Of a stretch of 64,000 bases of DNA, positions 62,286-64,000 are shown one piece after another. The notes beneath the pieces are model-generated. The model was not told the origin of the DNA, did no database searches, and was given only the letters and a program-made list of their open reading frames with translations. Source of the stretch: Shinisaurus crocodilurus (taxonomy: Eukaryota > Chordata > Lepidosauria > Squamata > Shinisauridae); contig CM037880.1 of NCBI GenBank assembly GCA_021292165.1, positions 212,736,942 through 212,800,941 of the forward strand. Reading direction: 5' to 3'. The number at the start of each line of letters is the position of its first letter. Position 1 is the stretch's first letter. The translations under genes were made by a program, and so were the position numbers.

Positions 62286-64000
62286 GTAATCAACATAAGC
62301 ACTGTGCCCAAAAGCAGAGTTCTTCAGCTTTCATGAAGGACTATGCCCTTTGCTGGAAGGCTTACGAGTACTTGAACCTAGAGACAAGGGGCTTCCTTGG
62401 GCACTGAATATACTGGATCATTGCTGTAAAATTGCTAGAAAGACCCAGGGGTGTGAAGGCCAGAGGTGATGAAACTGGTCCTTCTTTCTCTGCTATATTC
62501 CAAGCAGCTGACCTATATTCCTCTACATGCATTAGGACTCCAAGCATTTTTAGAGGTCAAAAGATAATGCTACCAGCACTGCATTTAGAAACTCATTCCA
62601 TAATGGATTTTAATCCTGCCAAGGGTTAGTTTCGGAAGGTCAGATAACAAAGGGCAATAATTCATCTCCTCCCGTCTTTGCCCCCCTCGCTGATGAGAAG
62701 GCCACATCTGCAGCAAGCCTAAGACGGGAAAACTCTATTGTTGGCTTTTGATGGAGGTTCTTCCGGCATTTGACAGTTTGCTCATGTCAATCTCCTGTGC
62801 GCTGCCATGCCATTTTGCGGCTCACACTGCTTATTCCAGAGCGTCTGCCTTTAAAATTTCCAGTTAATCAAAAAGTCTGAAATGAGCAATGGTTGGCATT
62901 GCTACTTCTGCAGGGCCCAAGGATGCTCTTGTATTCCTGCTCAGAATACATCACCTCATTAGTTTACCTGAAGATATACAAGATCTTCATTTTTATTCAC
63001 AAACAAACCAGCTTTCACCAGAGTTAGCAACTCCCTGAGAGAAAGAAGCACAGTTTGTGGTAGGGAACTGGCAAATGGTGGTCTTCACCAGACGCTTCCC
63101 TCTTCTATTTACTGAAGGAAATAAAGCGTTCTATTTCAGTGTAAAAGCTGTTGCAATAATATATGTGTAACTAAATGAAATAAGAAAGGGTCATATAACC
63201 TGAATATAAAGGCAATGGTCATGTTGCCATGGCTGCCTTAAATAATGTAATTCCTCAGTTTGAGGGATTTTCTTAAGCTGCAAAAATTAAATATTCCACA
63301 AACAGGAAATGCCCAGGTCTGTAAGATTCTTTACTTCTATCTCAAGTTAAATAGAATAGTAGAGTTGGAAGGGGCCTACAAGGCCACTGAGTCCAACCCC
63401 CTGCTCAATTCAGGAATCCAGGTTAAAGCATCCCTGACAGATGGCCATCCAGCTGCACCTTGAATGCCTCCAGTGTTAGAGAGCCCACAACCTCCCTAAG
63501 TCATTGGTTTCATGGTCGTATTGCTCTAACAGTCAGGAAATTTTTCCTGATGTCCAGGCAGAATCTGGCTTCCTGTAACTTGAGCCCATGATTCCATGTC
63601 CTGCACTCTGGGATGGTCGAGAAGAGATCCTGGCCCTCCTCTGTGTGACAACCTTTCAAATCCTTGAAGAGCACTATCCTAGCTCCCCTCAGTCTTCTCT
63701 TCTGAAGGCTAAACATGCCCAGTTCCTTCAGCCTCTCCTCATAGGGCTTTGTTTCCAGTCCCCAGCAGAGGGTGGCCCTCCCTCCTGGCCTGCATGGAAA
63801 TGGGTGTGAAATGGATCCTGTACCTGTGAGAGGGTGAGCTGTGGAGAGGAAAGAGAGGCGCACAGAGAGAGTAATGAACAATAGTCAGTAGCCGGAGCAA
63901 GTAGTCCCTGAACCTGGATGCACAGTAGATGTTTGGGAAGAAGGGACAGGGGCCACCCGGGTGCTCTGCCGATATGTTCCGTAGCTGTTGTGCTCGTGCA
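62286..64000 (+). other. NDRG1: NDRG1 intron 13, incomplete
   Basis: Unassigned to about 63340, then a CR1 fragment. No downstream NDRG1 exon is visible. Confidence 0.7.
63345..63800 (-). mobile_element. CR1 LINE 3' end, long fragment
   Basis: Reading in reverse, the segment ends with the CR1 3' terminus (reverse of AATAGTAGAGTTGGAAGGGG and CAAGGCCACTGAGTCCAACC). It includes the reversed CTGATGTCCAGGCAGAATCT and CTTCAGCCTCTCCTCATAGG blocks, which are conserved between reptile and bird CR1 copies. Confidence 0.8.

Overview
The window is 64 kb of vertebrate nuclear DNA carrying one recognisable protein-coding gene, the 5' two thirds of NDRG1 (N-myc downstream-regulated gene 1) on the + strand. 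The gene call rests on twelve coding exons with GT/AG boundaries whose translation follows the NDRG1 order from the EVKPLV start to [11 protein letters not shown]. The repeat content points to a squamate reptile, most likely a lizard: L2- and CR1-type LINEs, tRNA-derived SINEs ending in a hairpin and (TAAA)n tail, 5S-rRNA-derived SINEs, many palindromic hAT MITEs, Tc1/pogo-like MITEs and a Helitron. The organism call is inference from repeat families, not from a diagnostic gene.

Layout. Positions 1-11.5 kb are intergenic and repeat-rich, with no gene seen. Positions 11.5-12.2 kb are a CpG-island promoter (GC boxes, HIF-type RCGTG cores, a TATAAAAG box at 11975) and non-coding exon 1, ending at 12205. 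Intron 1 runs about 21 kb to the start-codon exon (ATG at 33222). Exon 3 is at 34551. A 12.7 kb intron 3 holds a Helitron and pogo-like MITEs. Exon 4 is at 47252. Intron 4 carries a 5'-truncated L2 LINE with an open 550-codon reverse transcriptase ORF. Exons 5-13 lie between 51047 and 62285. The gene continues beyond the right edge; the C-terminal third of the protein is not in the window.

Main anomaly. Exon 4 carries one base too many in a CCCC run (47306-47309). This puts TAG in frame at 47318 and breaks an otherwise conserved NDRG1 frame. A sequencing or assembly error is the simplest explanation, but a real allele or pseudogenisation cannot be excluded here.

Repeat biology is the other interest. 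Three hAT MITE insertions with perfect 8-bp target duplications sit within 454 bp. MITEs with unrelated ends share the same palindromic core. Nested insertions give a relative time order. A 5S-derived SINE with a CR1-like 3' end is split by an L2 copy. I found no CRISPR array, no host RNA gene and no convincing undescribed system; the shared-core MITEs are the closest thing to an undescribed pattern.
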